Origin: Halorubellus salinus
Lineage (GTDB): Archaea; Halobacteriota; Halobacteria; Halobacteriales; Natrialbaceae
DNA: 64,000 bases
NCBI RefSeq assembly: GCF_020567525.1
Contig: NZ_JAJCVI010000004.1
Location: 434,001-498,000, forward strand
Direction: 5' to 3'
The notes under the pieces were generated by a model. That model ran no database searches, had not been told where the DNA came from, and saw only the letters and a program-made list of their open reading frames with translations. The position numbers and the translations under genes are program-made. Below are positions 34,403-44,864 of this stretch, one piece after another. The first letter of the stretch is position 1; each line of letters begins with the position of its first letter.

Positions 34403-35349
34403 TGGCTGACGAACATCAATTCATCCAGGACGGGATGCAGCGCTCCCAGATCGACGAGTTCTTCGCCGAAGAGCTCGGTCGCGCCGGCTACGGCGGCATG
34501 GAGATGGCGCCGACGCCGATGGGCATGCAGATCGTCCTCAAGGCGGAGAAGCCCGGGATGGTCATCGGGAAGGGTGGGAAGAACATCCGGAAGGTCACCA
34601 CCCAGCTCGAGGAGCGCTTCAACCTCGAGGACCCCCAGATCGACGTGCAGGAGGTCGACGAACCCGACCTGAACGCGCGTATCGTCGCGGACCGTCTCGC
34701 GAACGCGCTCGAGCGTGGCTGGTACTTCCGGAAGGCCGGTCACACTACCTTGGAGCGCATCATGGACGCTGGCGCACTCGGCGCCGAAATCGTCCTGAGC
34801 GGGAAGGTCACGGGCGCACGGTCGCGCGTCGAGAAGTTCAACGACGGGTACATCAAGCACAACGGCGAGCCCGCTGAGGAGGTCGTCGACCACGGCCAGG
34901 GCGTCGCGGTGATGAAGCTCGGCACCATCGGTGTCGACGTGAAGATCATCCCGCCGGGTGCGGAACTCCCCGACGACTTCGGCGTGCACCCCGACATGGA
35001 CGTCAACGAGGTCGCGCCCGAGGCCGTCGAGGCCAACGAGGCGGCGGACCTCATCGAGGAACCCGACGACGAGGAGCTCGCAGCCATCCAGGAGGAGGCT
35101 CAGGCCGACGCCGACGCCGACGACGAAGCGCCCGCCGAGGGCGACGAGGACGTCGACGCGGTCGACGAGGACGTCGTCGAGGAGGTCATCGAGGACGAAC
35201 TCGACGAGGAGGTCGTCGACGAGGACGTCGACGTCCCGACCGACGACGACATCGAGGAGGACTTCGAGGACCTCGACGAGGCCGTCGAAGCCGAAGCCGA
35301 AGAGCTCATGGACGAGATGGACGACGAAGCAGAGGACACGGAGGAGTAA
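34402..35349 (+). CDS. rps3: 30S ribosomal protein S3 (uS3) with long acidic tail
   Basis: 315 residues. The KH domain contains [20 protein letters not shown] and the C-terminal S3 domain [20 protein letters not shown]. After about residue 205 comes a roughly 110-residue tail almost entirely Asp, Glu, Ala and Val, a haloarchaeal extension that is absent from most archaeal S3 proteins. Start at ATG 34402 rather than the upstream in-frame Met inside rpl22. Confidence 0.97.
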   Translation: MADEHQFIQDGMQRSQIDEFFAEELGRAGYGGMEMAPTPMGMQIVLKAEKPGMVIGKGGKNIRKVTTQLEERFNLEDPQIDVQEVDEPDLNARIVADRLANALERGWYFRKAGHTTLERIMDAGALGAEIVLSGKVTGARSRVEKFNDGYIKHNGEPAEEVVDHGQGVAVMKLGTIGVDVKIIPPGAELPDDFGVHPDMDVNEVAPEAVEANEAADLIEEPDDEELAAIQEEAQADADADDEAPAEGDEDVDAVDEDVVEEVIEDELDEEVVDEDVDVPTDDDIEEDFEDLDEAVEAEAEELMDEMDDEAEDTEE

Positions 35350-35352
35350 GTC

Positions 35353-35559
35353 ATGGCGATTCTCCACATCGAAGAGATCCGCGACATGACGGCCACCGAA
35401 CGCGAAGAGGAGCTGGCGGAGCTCGAGACCGAGCTCCTGAACACGAAGGCGGTGCAGGCAGCCGGTGGTGCGCCCGAGAACCCCGGGCGTGTGAGCGAAC
35501 TGAAGAAGACGATCGCTCGCATCAAGACGATCCAGACGGAAGAAGGCGACCACGAGTAA
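35353..35559 (+). CDS. rpl29: 50S ribosomal protein L29 (uL29)
   Basis: 68 residues, helical hairpin: [20 protein letters not shown] and [20 protein letters not shown]. Located at the tunnel exit. The SUI1/eIF1 gene sometimes found after it in other archaea is absent; rnp1 follows after 6 nt. Confidence 0.97.
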   Translation: MAILHIEEIRDMTATEREEELAELETELLNTKAVQAAGGAPENPGRVSELKKTIARIKTIQTEEGDHE

Positions 35560-35565
35560 GCGACC

Positions 35566-35961
35566 ATGGCACTGACACCCGAGACGCTCCCACGACACGA
35601 ACTCAACGGCCTCCTCGTGGAGGTCGTCGATGCCGCGAACCCCGACCTCGTCGGGATAGCGGGGCGTGTCGTCCTCGAATCGAGGAACACGCTGCACGTC
35701 GAGGACGTGCGCGACGGGGAGGCTCGGGTGCGGCAAGTGCCCAAGGAGTCCGCGGTGTTCGAGTTCCAGGTCACAGATGAAGCCGCCGACCGCGAGAAGC
35801 GGTCGGGGACCACGTCGAAACTCGGCCGGGATACTGCTGGCGTCCGCGCCGGTCAGTCCGGGTCGGGCGACGGCGTGGCCTACGTTACGGTGGATGGCGA
35901 CCGGTTGCTCTCACGACCCGCACTCCGATCGGAAACTGCAGGTGATTCGAAATGGCGATAG
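35566..35961 (+). CDS. rnp1: RNase P protein component 1 (Rpp29/POP4 homologue)
   Basis: 131 residues with the Sm-like beta-barrel of archaeal Rpp29: [35 protein letters not shown], then [10 protein letters not shown]. Part of the RNase P holoenzyme that trims tRNA 5' ends. About 30 residues after the barrel are probably flexible. It overlaps rps17 by ten bases, a standard archaeal arrangement. Confidence 0.93.
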   Translation: MALTPETLPRHELNGLLVEVVDAANPDLVGIAGRVVLESRNTLHVEDVRDGEARVRQVPKESAVFEFQVTDEAADREKRSGTTSKLGRDTAGVRAGQSGSGDGVAYVTVDGDRLLSRPALRSETAGDSKWR

Positions 35962-36287
35962 GACTGAACGTACCAGAACCGGAGGACTCCTGTGCTGACG
36001 AGGACTGTCCGTTCCACGGCTCGCTTGCCGTGCGCGGCCAGACCCTCGAAGGCACGGTAGCCTCCACCGACATGGATAAGACCGTCGTCGTCGAGCGAGA
36101 GTACGACGTGCGAGTCCCCAAGTACGACCGCTACATGAAGCGGCGTTCGCGGGTACCCGCCCATGCACCGACGTGCATGGAACTCTCGGAAGGCGACACG
36201 GTCCGCATCGCAGAGACACGACCGCTCTCGAAAACGAAATCTCACGTCGTCGTCGAAGTGCTCGACGGCGAGGGAGGTGACGCCTGA
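35952..36287 (+). CDS. rps17: 30S ribosomal protein S17 (uS17)
   Basis: 111 residues. Contains [40 protein letters not shown] and [20 protein letters not shown]. Overlaps rnp1 and shares one base with rpl14. Confidence 0.97.
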   Translation: MAIGLNVPEPEDSCADEDCPFHGSLAVRGQTLEGTVASTDMDKTVVVEREYDVRVPKYDRYMKRRSRVPAHAPTCMELSEGDTVRIAETRPLSKTKSHVVVEVLDGEGGDA

Positions 36288-36685
36288 TGGAAGCCCTGAA
36301 GGCCGACGTCACGCAGGGCCTGGAGAAGGGCTCGCTCGTGGCGTGTTCGGACAACACGGGCGCTCGTGAAGTGAAGATCATCAGCGTCGCCGGCTACCAC
36401 GGCACGAAGAACCGACACCCGAAGGCGGGCGTCGGTGACAAGGTGACGGTCTCGGTGACCAAGGGGACGCCCGAAGAGCGTCGTCAGGTCAAGGAAGCCG
36501 TCATCATCCGCCAGCGCAAGCCCATCCGTCGTCCCGACGGCACTCGCGTCAAGTTCGAGGACAACGCAGCCGTCCTCGTGAACGAGAACGAGGAGCCTCA
36601 GGGCACGGAGATCAAGGGCCCGATCGCGCGTGAGGTGGCCGAACGATTCGGTTCGATTGCGTCCACTGCGACGATGATAGTATGA
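36287..36685 (+). CDS. rpl14: 50S ribosomal protein L14 (uL14)
   Basis: 132 residues. [20 protein letters not shown] and [20 protein letters not shown], then [20 protein letters not shown], are hallmark L14 segments. Overlaps rpl24 by four bases. Confidence 0.98.
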   Translation: MEALKADVTQGLEKGSLVACSDNTGAREVKIISVAGYHGTKNRHPKAGVGDKVTVSVTKGTPEERRQVKEAVIIRQRKPIRRPDGTRVKFEDNAAVLVNENEEPQGTEIKGPIAREVAERFGSIASTATMIV

Positions 36686-37038
36686 CACGACAACCAACCA
36701 AACAGCGAAATCAGACCGAGCGTGCTTCGCTTCACGAGAAGCAGAAGCAGGTTCGTTCGACGCTCTCCGAGGACCTCCGCGAGGAGTTCGACCGGCGTCG
36801 CGCTCGCGTGAACGTGGGCGACACGGTCGAGGTGCTCCGCGGCGACTTCGCGGGGACCGAGGGCGAAGTGCTCGACGTCGACCTCCGAGAGGCGGTCGTG
36901 CACGTCGAGGACGTCACGCTCGAGAAGGCCGACGGCGAGGACGTCCCGCGCGCTCTCGACGCGTCGAACCTCCGCATCACGGACCTCGACCTCGAGGACG
37001 ATGTGCGCGAGGCACGCCTCAGAGGTGATGACGAATGA
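36682..37038 (+). CDS. rpl24: 50S ribosomal protein L24 (uL24)
   Basis: 118 residues. The KOW motif is [20 protein letters not shown]; the N-terminal helix [20 protein letters not shown] is archaeal/eukaryotic in type. Overlaps rps4e by four bases. Confidence 0.97.
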   Translation: MTRQPTKQRNQTERASLHEKQKQVRSTLSEDLREEFDRRRARVNVGDTVEVLRGDFAGTEGEVLDVDLREAVVHVEDVTLEKADGEDVPRALDASNLRITDLDLEDDVREARLRGDDE

Positions 37039-37745
37039 CGAAACACCAGAAGCGACTCTCGGTTCCGAAGTCTTGGCCGGTCGAGCGCAAGACCGAGACG
37101 TTCACCGTGAAGGCCGACGCCGGCCCGCACGGCGAGGAGGGTGTCCCGCTGGTCATCCTGCTCCGTGACGTTCTCGGGTACGTCGACTCGAAGAAGGAAG
37201 CTCGCTACGCCCTGAATCAGGGGTCGGTGCTCGTGAACGGCGACGCCGTCAGCGACGAGCAGCGCCCCATCGGGATGTTCGACATCATCGCGTTCACCGA
37301 GCGCGGCGAGCACTACCGCGTGTTCCCCGACGAAGGCGGTCGCCTCGCGCTCACGCCCATCGACGCGGATGCGGCGGACGCGAAGCTCGGGAAAATCACG
37401 GGCAAGCAACAGGTCACTGGTGGCGACACGCAGCTCGCGCTCCACGACGGGCAGACGATCCAGCTCGAGGATGCGAGCGAGTACGCCGCGAAGGACTCGA
37501 TCGTCGTCGACTTCGAGAACGACGAGATCGTCGCGCACTTCCCCTACGAGGAGGGTGCGCTCGTCACGGCAGTTCGCGGCAGTCACGCCGGCGAGATCGG
37601 CGAGGTCGCGGACATCGCCGTCACGCACGGCAGCGGGTCGAACACGGTGACCGTCGAGCAGGACGATGGCTCCTACGACACCGTCGAGGAGTACGTCGTC
37701 GTGATCGACGAGAACTTCACCGCCTCCACGGGGGGTGAGGACTGA
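37035..37745 (+). CDS. rps4e: 30S ribosomal protein S4e
   Basis: 236 residues. [20 protein letters not shown] start, S4-like RNA-binding segment [20 protein letters not shown], and a C-terminal KOW region [14 protein letters not shown]. Archaeal/eukaryotic-specific S4e. Stop and rpl5 start share one base. Confidence 0.97.
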   Translation: MTKHQKRLSVPKSWPVERKTETFTVKADAGPHGEEGVPLVILLRDVLGYVDSKKEARYALNQGSVLVNGDAVSDEQRPIGMFDIIAFTERGEHYRVFPDEGGRLALTPIDADAADAKLGKITGKQQVTGGDTQLALHDGQTIQLEDASEYAAKDSIVVDFENDEIVAHFPYEEGALVTAVRGSHAGEIGEVADIAVTHGSGSNTVTVEQDDGSYDTVEEYVVVIDENFTASTGGED

Positions 37746-38275
37746 TGGCGGAGAGCGAGTCCGCCGAGTTCCACGAGATGCGCGAACCCACGATCGAGAA
37801 GGTCGTCGTCCACATGGGCGTCGGCGAAGGTGGGCGTGCGCTCGCGGACGCGGAGGACATCATCGAGAGCGTCACCGGCCAGCAGTCCGTTCGGACGAAG
37901 GCCAAGTCGACGATGCCGGACTTCGGTATCCGTCAGGGTGACCCGATCGGTGCGAAGGTCACGCTGCGCGGCGAGGACGCCGTCGAGTTCCTCGAGACCG
38001 CGCTCCCGCTCGCGGAACTGTCGACGACGCAGTTCGACGACACCGGGAACTTCAGTTTCGGCGTCGACGAGCACACGGACTTCCCGAGCCAGGAGTACGA
38101 CCCGAACGTCGGGATCTACGGCCTGGACGTGACCGTGAACCTCGTGCGGCCGGGCTACCGCGTCGCGAAGCGCGACAAGCGCACGCAGAGCCTGCCGTCG
38201 AAACACCGACTGAACCCGGAGGACGCGGTTCGATTCGTCGAATCGACGTTCGACGCGGAGGTTAACGATGAGTGA
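37745..38275 (+). CDS. rpl5: 50S ribosomal protein L5 (uL5)
   Basis: 176 residues. Includes [40 protein letters not shown] and [20 protein letters not shown]. Binds 5S rRNA. Overlaps rps14 by eight bases. Confidence 0.97.
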   Translation: MAESESAEFHEMREPTIEKVVVHMGVGEGGRALADAEDIIESVTGQQSVRTKAKSTMPDFGIRQGDPIGAKVTLRGEDAVEFLETALPLAELSTTQFDDTGNFSFGVDEHTDFPSQEYDPNVGIYGLDVTVNLVRPGYRVAKRDKRTQSLPSKHRLNPEDAVRFVESTFDAEVNDE

Positions 38276-38450
38276 AAGCGAACAAGAGCGCGAGCAGACT
38301 GGAGAGCACGCCGCAAAGCGGACCGGTCAGCTGGAGGAATGCCAGCGTTGCGGCCGAGAGCAGGGCCTCGTCGGGAAGTACGACATCTGGCTCTGCCGAC
38401 AGTGCTTCCGAGAGATCGCTCGCGACATGGGCTTCAAGAAGTACCGATAA
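38268..38450 (+). CDS. rps14: 30S ribosomal protein S14 (uS14), zinc form
   Basis: 60 residues with zinc ligands in [20 protein letters not shown] followed by QC, the Cys4 pattern of C+ S14, and C-terminal [13 protein letters not shown]. Slightly long for S14 due to an acidic N-terminal extension. Confidence 0.97.
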   Translation: MSESEQEREQTGEHAAKRTGQLEECQRCGREQGLVGKYDIWLCRQCFREIARDMGFKKYR

Positions 38451-38452
38451 CA

Positions 38453-38845
38453 ATGACAGCAAGCGACCCGTTCAGCAACGCGCTCTCCGGCCTCGATAAC
38501 GCCGAGAGCGTCGGGCATCTCACGCACAAGGTATCGCCCGCTTCGAACGAGATCGGTAGCGTACTCGAGGTCTTCTACGACCGCGGGTACATCGACGGCT
38601 TCGAGTACGTCGACGACGGCAAATCCGGCGAGTTCGAAATCGAATTGAAAGGCCAGATCAACGAGTGTGGCCCCGTCAAGCCCCGGTATTCGGTTGGCGC
38701 GGACGAGTTCGAGCGCTGGGAGAAGCGGTTCCTTCCGGCGCGGGACTACGGCGCGCTCATCGTGACGACGAGTCACGGTGTCATGAGTCACTACGAGGCT
38801 CGTGACAAGGGCATCGGCGGTCAGGTCATCGCGTACGTGTACTGA
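38453..38845 (+). CDS. rps8: 30S ribosomal protein S8 (uS8)
   Basis: 130 residues from ATG 38453. [20 protein letters not shown] start and the C-terminal [20 protein letters not shown] with [11 protein letters not shown]. Binds 16S helix 21. Starts 2 nt after rps14. Confidence 0.97.
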   Translation: MTASDPFSNALSGLDNAESVGHLTHKVSPASNEIGSVLEVFYDRGYIDGFEYVDDGKSGEFEIELKGQINECGPVKPRYSVGADEFERWEKRFLPARDYGALIVTTSHGVMSHYEARDKGIGGQVIAYVY

Positions 38846-38848
38846 ATC

Positions 38849-39382
38849 ATGCGAGTAGAACTACAGATTCCGGACGACGTAACCGCCGACGTGGATCATC
38901 TCGACCTTACGGTCGAGGGTCCGAACGGAGCCGTCACACGACGGCTCTGGTACCCGGACGTCTCCGTCGACGTCGAGGACGAGATGGTCGTCATCTCCTC
39001 TGACGCGGACGACGCGAAGACGACGGCGACGGTCGGAACGTTCGAGAGTCACGTCCAGAACATGTTCCACGGTGTCACCGAGGGCTGGGAGTACGAGATG
39101 GAGGTCTTCTACTCTCACTTCCCGATGCAGGTGGCCGTCGAGAACGGCGAGGTCGTGATCGAGAACTTCCTCGGCGAGAAGGCACCGCGACGGACGACTA
39201 TCCACGGCGACACCGACGTCTCTGTCGATGGTGAGGAACTCACCATCAGCGGTGCGGACAAGGAGGCAGTTGGGCAGACCGCCGCGGACATCGAACAGCT
39301 CACGAAGGTCTCCGGGAAGGACACGCGCGTCTTCCAGGACGGCGTGTACATCACCCAGAAACCCCGCAAAGGAGGTGCCTGA
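38849..39382 (+). CDS. rpl6: 50S ribosomal protein L6 (uL6)
   Basis: 177 residues. VELQIPDDVTADVDHLDLTV, GWEYEMEVFYSHFPMQV and SGADKEAVGQTAADIEQLT match the two tandem L6 units. 3 nt before rpl32e. Confidence 0.97.
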   Translation: MRVELQIPDDVTADVDHLDLTVEGPNGAVTRRLWYPDVSVDVEDEMVVISSDADDAKTTATVGTFESHVQNMFHGVTEGWEYEMEVFYSHFPMQVAVENGEVVIENFLGEKAPRRTTIHGDTDVSVDGEELTISGADKEAVGQTAADIEQLTKVSGKDTRVFQDGVYITQKPRKGGA

Positions 39383-39385
39383 TAG

Positions 39386-40093
39386 ATGGCTGACGAACCC
39401 GAGAAACTCGAAGATATTAGCGGTGTCGGGCCGTCGAAGGCCGACGCGCTCGAGGACGCCGGCTACGAGTCCGTCGAGGACATCAAGGCTGCGTCCCAGT
39501 CCGAGCTCGCGGAGGTCGACGGCGTCGGGAACGCGCTCGCTGCGCGTATCAAGGCCGACGTCGGTGACCTCGAGGTTAGTGAGGACACCGAGGCGGAGAT
39601 CGAGGACGACGAGTCCGAGGCCGAGGAAGCCGAGGAGGACGTCGAGACCGAACTCCAGCCGCGTGGCCTGACCGAGAAGACGCCGTCGCTTTCCGAGGAG
39701 GAGGAGCGGCTCCTCGAGCAGCGTCGTCGTGTCGGCAAACCCCAGTTCAACCGCCAGGATTACCACAAGAAGAAGCGGACGCCGACCTCGTGGCGGAAGC
39801 CGCGCGGCCAGCTGTCCAAGCAGCGACGTGGTGTGAAGGGCAAGGGCGACAAGGTGCAGGCTGGCTTCCGGACGCCGAAGGCGGTGCGCGGCAAGCATCC
39901 CTCCGGCTTCGAGGAGGTTCGCGTGCACAACGTGGACGACCTCGAGGGCGTGGACGGTGACACGGAAGCGGTCCGTATCGCGTCCGGGGTCGGTGCTCGC
40001 AAGCGCGAGCGCATCGAGGAGTACGCCGAGGACGCCGAGATCCGCGTCCTGAACCCGACCTACGTCGAAGTGGAGGTCGATTCCGATGAGTGA
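39386..40093 (+). CDS. rpl32e: 50S ribosomal protein L32e with helix-hairpin-helix extension
   Basis: 235 residues. The core L32e domain is at 115-235 ([40 protein letters not shown]). The first 60 residues are a helix-hairpin-helix unit ([20 protein letters not shown], then [20 protein letters not shown]) joined by an acidic linker, an extension typical of haloarchaea. Overlaps rpl19e by eight bases. Confidence 0.96.
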   Translation: MADEPEKLEDISGVGPSKADALEDAGYESVEDIKAASQSELAEVDGVGNALAARIKADVGDLEVSEDTEAEIEDDESEAEEAEEDVETELQPRGLTEKTPSLSEEEERLLEQRRRVGKPQFNRQDYHKKKRTPTSWRKPRGQLSKQRRGVKGKGDKVQAGFRTPKAVRGKHPSGFEEVRVHNVDDLEGVDGDTEAVRIASGVGARKRERIEEYAEDAEIRVLNPTYVEVEVDSDE

Positions 40094-40535
40094 TCTGTCC
40101 GCACAGAAGCGACTGGCTGCGGACGTCCTCGACGTCGGGAAGAGCCGCGTCTGGTTCGACCCCGACCAGCAGGGCGAGATCGCGGAAGCGATCACGCGCG
40201 AGGACATCCGCGAGCTCGTCGACGACGGCACGATTCGAGCAGAGGAGAAGAAGGGTATCTCGAAGGGGCGGTCGCGCGAGCGCAAAGCGAAGCGCGCGTA
40301 CGGCCACCAGAAGGGCCCGGGTTCCCGCAAGGGGAAGGCCGGTGCTCGCGAGGACTCGAAGGATGCGTGGGAGAAGCGCATTCGCGCGCAGCGAAAGAAG
40401 CTCAACGAACTCCGCGGGAACGGCGACATCGACCGTTCGCAGTACCGCGAGCTCTACAACAAGGCTCGTGGTGGAGAGTTCCGGAGCGTCCAGTACCTGC
40501 TGAACTACATCGACAACAACTACGGTGACGAATAA
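40086..40535 (+). CDS. rpl19e: 50S ribosomal protein L19e
   Basis: 149 residues. [20 protein letters not shown] start, then [20 protein letters not shown] and [20 protein letters not shown]. Archaeal/eukaryotic-specific. Shares its last base with the rpl18 start. Confidence 0.97.
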   Translation: MSDLSAQKRLAADVLDVGKSRVWFDPDQQGEIAEAITREDIRELVDDGTIRAEEKKGISKGRSRERKAKRAYGHQKGPGSRKGKAGAREDSKDAWEKRIRAQRKKLNELRGNGDIDRSQYRELYNKARGGEFRSVQYLLNYIDNNYGDE

Positions 40536-41086
40536 TGGCGACAGGACCACGATACAAGGTTCCGATGCGACGTCGCCGCGAGGTCCGTACGGACTACCAT
40601 CAGAGGTTGCGCCTCCTGAAATCCGGGAAGCCGCGCCTGGTCGCTCGAAAGAGCAACCGGCACGTCACGGCGCAGCTGGTGCTCCCTGGTCCGGACGGTG
40701 ACGATACGCTCGCGGCTGCACACTCGAGCGATCTCGAAGAATTTGGATGGGAGGCTCCGACGGGGAACCTTCCGGCTGCGTACCTGACCGGCCTTCTGGC
40801 TGGGCAGCGCGCGGTCGAGGCTGGTCTCGAGGAGGCGGTCCTCGACATCGGTCTGAACACGGCGACGCCTGGCAGTAAGGTGTTCGCTATCCAGGAGGGC
40901 GCGATCGACGCGGGCCTGGAGATCCCTCACAACGACGCGGTGCTCGCGGAGTGGCCGCGGAACCGCGGTGAGCACATCGCCGAGTATGCAGAACAGCTCG
41001 ACGAACCGCTCTATCAGGGCGAGTTCGACGCAACAGATCTTCCCGAGCACTTCGACGAAGTGCGGGAAACCCTCATCGAACAATGA
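40535..41086 (+). CDS. rpl18: 50S ribosomal protein L18 (uL18)
   Basis: 183 residues. [20 protein letters not shown] with [20 protein letters not shown], the 5S rRNA-binding region. The C-terminal half is the archaeal extension. Overlaps rps5 by four bases. Confidence 0.97.
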   Translation: MATGPRYKVPMRRRREVRTDYHQRLRLLKSGKPRLVARKSNRHVTAQLVLPGPDGDDTLAAAHSSDLEEFGWEAPTGNLPAAYLTGLLAGQRAVEAGLEEAVLDIGLNTATPGSKVFAIQEGAIDAGLEIPHNDAVLAEWPRNRGEHIAEYAEQLDEPLYQGEFDATDLPEHFDEVRETLIEQ

Positions 41087-41739
41087 GCAACAATAACTAC
41101 AACGACGGCTGGGAACCCGTCACTCGCCTCGGTAAGAAGGTGCAGGAGGGCGACATCGAGACGATGGAGCAGGCCCTCAACTCCGGGCTTCCGCTGAAGG
41201 AGGCCGAGGTCGTCGACCAGCTCCTGCCGGGGCTGGACGACGAGGTGCTGGACATCAACATGGTCCAGCGCATGACTGACTCCGGGCGACGGGTGAAGTT
41301 CCGCTGTGTCGTCGCCATCGGCAACCGCGACGGGTACGTCGGGTACGCCGAGGGTCGTGACGACCAGGTCGGTGCTGCCATCCAGAAGGCCATCGACATC
41401 GCGAAGTTGAACATCATCGACGTGCCCCGTGGCTCGGGGTCGTGGGAGGACCGTTCGACGAAGCCGCACTCGCTCACGCACAAGACGAGCGGGAAGGCGG
41501 GTTCGGTCGAGGTCGAACTCATTCCGGCGCCGCTCGGGCTCGGGCTCGCGGCGAGCGAGACGGTTCGGAACGTCCTGGAGCTCGCTGGCGTGGAGGACGC
41601 GTGGACGAAGTCCTACGGGAACACGCGGACGACGGTGAACCTGGCGAAGGCGACGTTCAACGCGCTCCAGAACGCCTCGCAGTCTCGTGGTGCTCGCACG
41701 CGCGGGCAGTCCGAGGGTGCGGGGGAGGTAGAACAATGA
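41083..41739 (+). CDS. rps5: 30S ribosomal protein S5 (uS5)
   Basis: 218 residues. [20 protein letters not shown] is the dsRBD-like S5 N-domain, then [20 protein letters not shown] and [20 protein letters not shown]. Overlaps rpl30 by four bases. Confidence 0.97.
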   Translation: MSNNNYNDGWEPVTRLGKKVQEGDIETMEQALNSGLPLKEAEVVDQLLPGLDDEVLDINMVQRMTDSGRRVKFRCVVAIGNRDGYVGYAEGRDDQVGAAIQKAIDIAKLNIIDVPRGSGSWEDRSTKPHSLTHKTSGKAGSVEVELIPAPLGLGLAASETVRNVLELAGVEDAWTKSYGNTRTTVNLAKATFNALQNASQSRGARTRGQSEGAGEVEQ

Positions 41740-42200
41740 AGGCCGTCGTTCAGCTCCGCGGTGAGGTCGACATGGCTGGCGACATCAAGGACACGCTGGA
41801 GATGCTGAACGTCCACGAGGTCAATCACTGTGCGCTGGTTCCGGAGACGGACAGCTACACGGGGATGTTGACGAAGGTCAACGACTACGTGGCGATGGGC
41901 GAACCCAGCGAGGACGTCCTTGCGACGGTTCTCTCGAAGCGCGCGGAGCCCCTCGAGGGCGACGCTGACGTGGACGGCGAGTACCTCGCCGAGCACACGG
42001 ACTTCGAGGACTTCGAGGGCCTTGCGGCGGCGTTGATCGCGGAGGAGACGACGCTCCGCGAGCAGGGACTGGCACCGTGCCTGCGCCTGCACCCGCCCCG
42101 GAAGGGCCACGACGGCATCAAGCACCCCACGCAGGAGAGCGGCCAGATCGGCAAGCACTCCACTGGGGACATCGACGGCCTCCTCAAGGCGATGCGATAA
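41736..42200 (+). CDS. rpl30: 50S ribosomal protein L30 (uL30)
   Basis: 154 residues from ATG 41736 ([20 protein letters not shown]). Archaeal-length L30 with the C-terminal [20 protein letters not shown]. 2 nt before rpl15. Confidence 0.97.
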   Translation: MKAVVQLRGEVDMAGDIKDTLEMLNVHEVNHCALVPETDSYTGMLTKVNDYVAMGEPSEDVLATVLSKRAEPLEGDADVDGEYLAEHTDFEDFEGLAAALIAEETTLREQGLAPCLRLHPPRKGHDGIKHPTQESGQIGKHSTGDIDGLLKAMR

Positions 42201-42202
42201 CC

Positions 42203-42694
42203 ATGAGTAAGAAACGTAGACAGCGTGGCTCGCGCACGCACGGTGGCGGCACACACAAGAACCGGCGTGGTGCCGGGAACCGTGGTGGGCGTGGTCGCGC
42301 AGGACGGACGAAGCACGAGTTCCACAACTACGAGCCGATCGGCAAACACGGCTTCAAGCGCCCGCAGGACGCGCAGGACGACGTCGTCGAGATCTCGGTG
42401 CAGAAGCTCGACGAGGACGCTGTCCTGTACGCTGCTGAGGGTGACGCTGAGAAGGACGGCGACGCGTACGTCATCGACGCGCGTGACGTCGTCGAGGACG
42501 CGTGGGAGGCTGACGCGGTGAAGGTCCTCGGGAACGGGCAGGTTCGGAACGAACTGCACGTGACGGCGGACGCGTTCACGGCGAGTGCCCGCGGCCTCAT
42601 CGAGGAAGCCGGTGGCAGTGCGGAGCTCTCCGAGCGCGGCGAGGCGCTCGCCGAATCGGAAGACACTCAGGCATCGGACGACGACGAGGAGTAA
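42203..42694 (+). CDS. rpl15: 50S ribosomal protein L15 (uL15)
   Basis: 163 residues from ATG 42203. SKKRRQRGSRTHGGGTHKNR and RGAGNRGGRGRAGRTKHEFH form the Gly/Arg-rich extension; the C-terminus ends in an acidic run. 3 nt before secY. Confidence 0.97.
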   Translation: MSKKRRQRGSRTHGGGTHKNRRGAGNRGGRGRAGRTKHEFHNYEPIGKHGFKRPQDAQDDVVEISVQKLDEDAVLYAAEGDAEKDGDAYVIDARDVVEDAWEADAVKVLGNGQVRNELHVTADAFTASARGLIEEAGGSAELSERGEALAESEDTQASDDDEE

Positions 42695-42697
42695 TCT

Positions 42698-44185
42698 ATG
42701 GGATGGAAGGAGGCTGCGGAACCGGTACTCACGCGGATGCCCACGGTCCAGCGACCGGAGGGTCACGTGCCGTTCAAGCGCAAACTGATGTGGACCGGTG
42801 GCGTGCTCGTGTTGTACTTCTTCCTCACGAGCGTCCCCCTCTGGGGGCTGCCGGCTGGCGGTGGCCAGGACCTGTTCGGGCAGTTCCGCGCGATCCTCGC
42901 GGGCGGCCAGTTCACGGTGCTGCACCTCGGTATCGGACCGATCGTCACGGCGAGCATCGTCCTGCAGTTGCTCGGGGGCGCGAACCTCCTCGGGTTGGAC
43001 ACGGACGATCCGCGTGATCAGGTGCTCTATCAGGGCCTCCAGAAACTCCTCGTCGTGTTCATGGTGATATTGACGGGGCTCCCGATGGTCCTCAGCGGGT
43101 TCCTGCCTGCGGATCAGGCGCTCGCCCAGCAACTCGGTATCGGTATCGCTGGCGTCCAGGGCCTGTTGTTCGCCCAGATCTTCGCGGGTGGCCTCCTCAT
43201 CCTGTTCATGGACGAGGTCATCTCGAAGTGGGGTGTCGGGTCCGGTATCGGGTTGTTCATCGTCGCGGGTGTCTCCGAGAGTCTCGTCACGGGTATCATC
43301 GGGCCGCGGAACGGCTTGATCTTCAACTGGGCGGGGATGGTGCTCGGTGATACGGCGCTGTCGGTGGACAACGTCCTTGGTTCGCAAGGCCAGGTCATCG
43401 CGCTCATCACGACGCTCGCGATCTTCGTAATCGTCGTGTACGCGGAGTCGGTCCGTATCGAGATCCCGCTGAGTCACGCTCGCGTGAAGGGTGCACGTGG
43501 TCGGTTCCCCGTGAAGCTCATCTACGCGAGCGTCCTGCCGATGATCCTCGTTCGCGCGCTGCAGGCGAACCTCCAGTTCCTCGGGCGTATCATCGTCTCG
43601 CAGGCTGGGTCGCCGACGGCGGACGGTCGCGTGGTCATCGAGTTGCTCGGCGTGCAGATGCCGTGGCTCGGGTTGTACTCGCAGACGGCGCAGGGACCGA
43701 ACAGTCCGGTTGGCGGACTGTTCTACTACATGGCGCCGATCCGCCAGCCGACCGACTGGATGTGGTGGCTGGCGAGCGGTCCGAGCCAGGAGATCTGGCA
43801 GGTCGTGACCCGGGTCACGGTCGACCTGACGTTCATGATCATCGGCGGTGCGATCTTCGCCATCTTCTGGGTGGAGACCGCCGACATGGGTCCGCGGTCG
43901 ACCGCGAAGCAGATCCAGAACTCCGGGATGCAGATCCCCGGGTTCCGTCAGAACGTCGGTGTCATCGAGAAGGTCATGGAGCGGTACATCCCGCACGTGA
44001 CGGTCATCGGTGGTGCGCTCGTTGGACTGCTGGCGGTCATGGCGAACATGCTCGGTACCATCGGTGGTGTCTCCGGGACTGGGCTGCTGCTCGCGGTCTC
44101 CATCACGTACAAGCTGTACGAGGAGATCGCCGAGGAGCAACTCATGGAGATGCATCCGATGATGCGCCAGATGTTCGGCGACTGA
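42698..44185 (+). CDS. secY: Protein translocase channel subunit SecY
   Basis: 495 residues with ten membrane helices. Contains the half-plug and pore features of archaeal SecY (PLWGLPAGGGQDLFGQFRAI, IGPIVTASIVLQLLGGANLL, YAESVRIEIPLSHARVKGAR) and the C-terminal LMEMHPMMRQMFGD. Forms the Sec61-type channel with SecE and Sec-beta, encoded elsewhere. Last gene of the ribosomal superoperon; TTCTCTCCTTTCTCTCTCTT after the stop (44193-44212) could act as a pyrimidine-rich terminator. adk, the usual next gene, is 10.6 kb away. Confidence 0.97.
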   Translation: MGWKEAAEPVLTRMPTVQRPEGHVPFKRKLMWTGGVLVLYFFLTSVPLWGLPAGGGQDLFGQFRAILAGGQFTVLHLGIGPIVTASIVLQLLGGANLLGLDTDDPRDQVLYQGLQKLLVVFMVILTGLPMVLSGFLPADQALAQQLGIGIAGVQGLLFAQIFAGGLLILFMDEVISKWGVGSGIGLFIVAGVSESLVTGIIGPRNGLIFNWAGMVLGDTALSVDNVLGSQGQVIALITTLAIFVIVVYAESVRIEIPLSHARVKGARGRFPVKLIYASVLPMILVRALQANLQFLGRIIVSQAGSPTADGRVVIELLGVQMPWLGLYSQTAQGPNSPVGGLFYYMAPIRQPTDWMWWLASGPSQEIWQVVTRVTVDLTFMIIGGAIFAIFWVETADMGPRSTAKQIQNSGMQIPGFRQNVGVIEKVMERYIPHVTVIGGALVGLLAVMANMLGTIGGVSGTGLLLAVSITYKLYEEIAEEQLMEMHPMMRQMFGD

Positions 44186-44192
44186 CCGCGGT

Positions 44193-44212
44193 TCTCTCCT
44201 TTCTCTCTCTTC
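44193..44212 (+). terminator. Pyrimidine-rich probable terminator after secY
   Basis: A 20-nt C/T tract with T-runs follows the secY stop within 10 nt. Archaeal terminators are T-rich tracts without a required stem. Confidence 0.4.
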
Positions 44213-44864
44213 GATTCCGCGTTCGACCAGCGCCGGGTGCGTTCGGTCGGGCGTGGGTCGTCCGTGGTCGTCGGCGCGTTGCGGGTCGATTGATGCCGGC
44301 TGGATTGGGGTGGGTCGTCGACGTCGTACTGCGTGCTCTGTTCGTTCGACGTCGACAGGCCAGTGGGGCGACGGCGCGAGGTCGGCGGTGATCTGGCGTC
44401 TTGCAGTCGGTGCTCGCGGGTGGTAGGGTCGCGTGGTGGTGGTGGCCAGCAGTGCGGGTCGTCGGTCGTCGACGCGGACCACGCGAACGGTCAGTCACGT
44501 TTGTCCGTAGCGTGCGAGTACTGTTCGGGTGGTTGGTGCCCGAGTCGTCGTTCCGCGAGCCGCGGTGGACGTTCGACGCGCTCGTGTGGAGTGTGGCGTC
44601 GAGTACGACGCGTCCGACCCGTGGGTACGTCCGGGTTCGAGGGGGAGTCCGGCCTGTGGGGGTCGGTTCGTGGGCCGTGCCCACCCGTCTCCTGCGCTCG
44701 GGTCGACGGCGTACGCGTGCGGTGACTGTGGACGGCGGACGACCGACGTGCTCGCACTGGCCGTCGGCGCACTGGCGCCGGAGGCGGACCGACGTGACGG
44801 AGTGGGTCCGGACAGTCGTCCGAAGACGCGGACGGGTGTCGACGAGGACGCGTGACGGAGGTGG
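44213..44864. other. Long region with no confident gene; possible decayed zinc-ribbon ORF at 44529-44855 (+)
   Basis: About 650 bases separate secY from the convergent permease. None of the open frames has a recognisable product. The frame from GTG 44529 to 44855 (108 codons) has some coding character and contains RVECGVEYDASDPWVRPGSR, PACGG and YACGDCGRRTTDVLALAVGA. This resembles a zinc-ribbon protein in which some expected Cys positions are changed, so it may be a degraded gene. The frame 44333-44725 is also Cys-rich (CSRC, CEYC). I treat neither as a gene. Confidence 0.35.
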
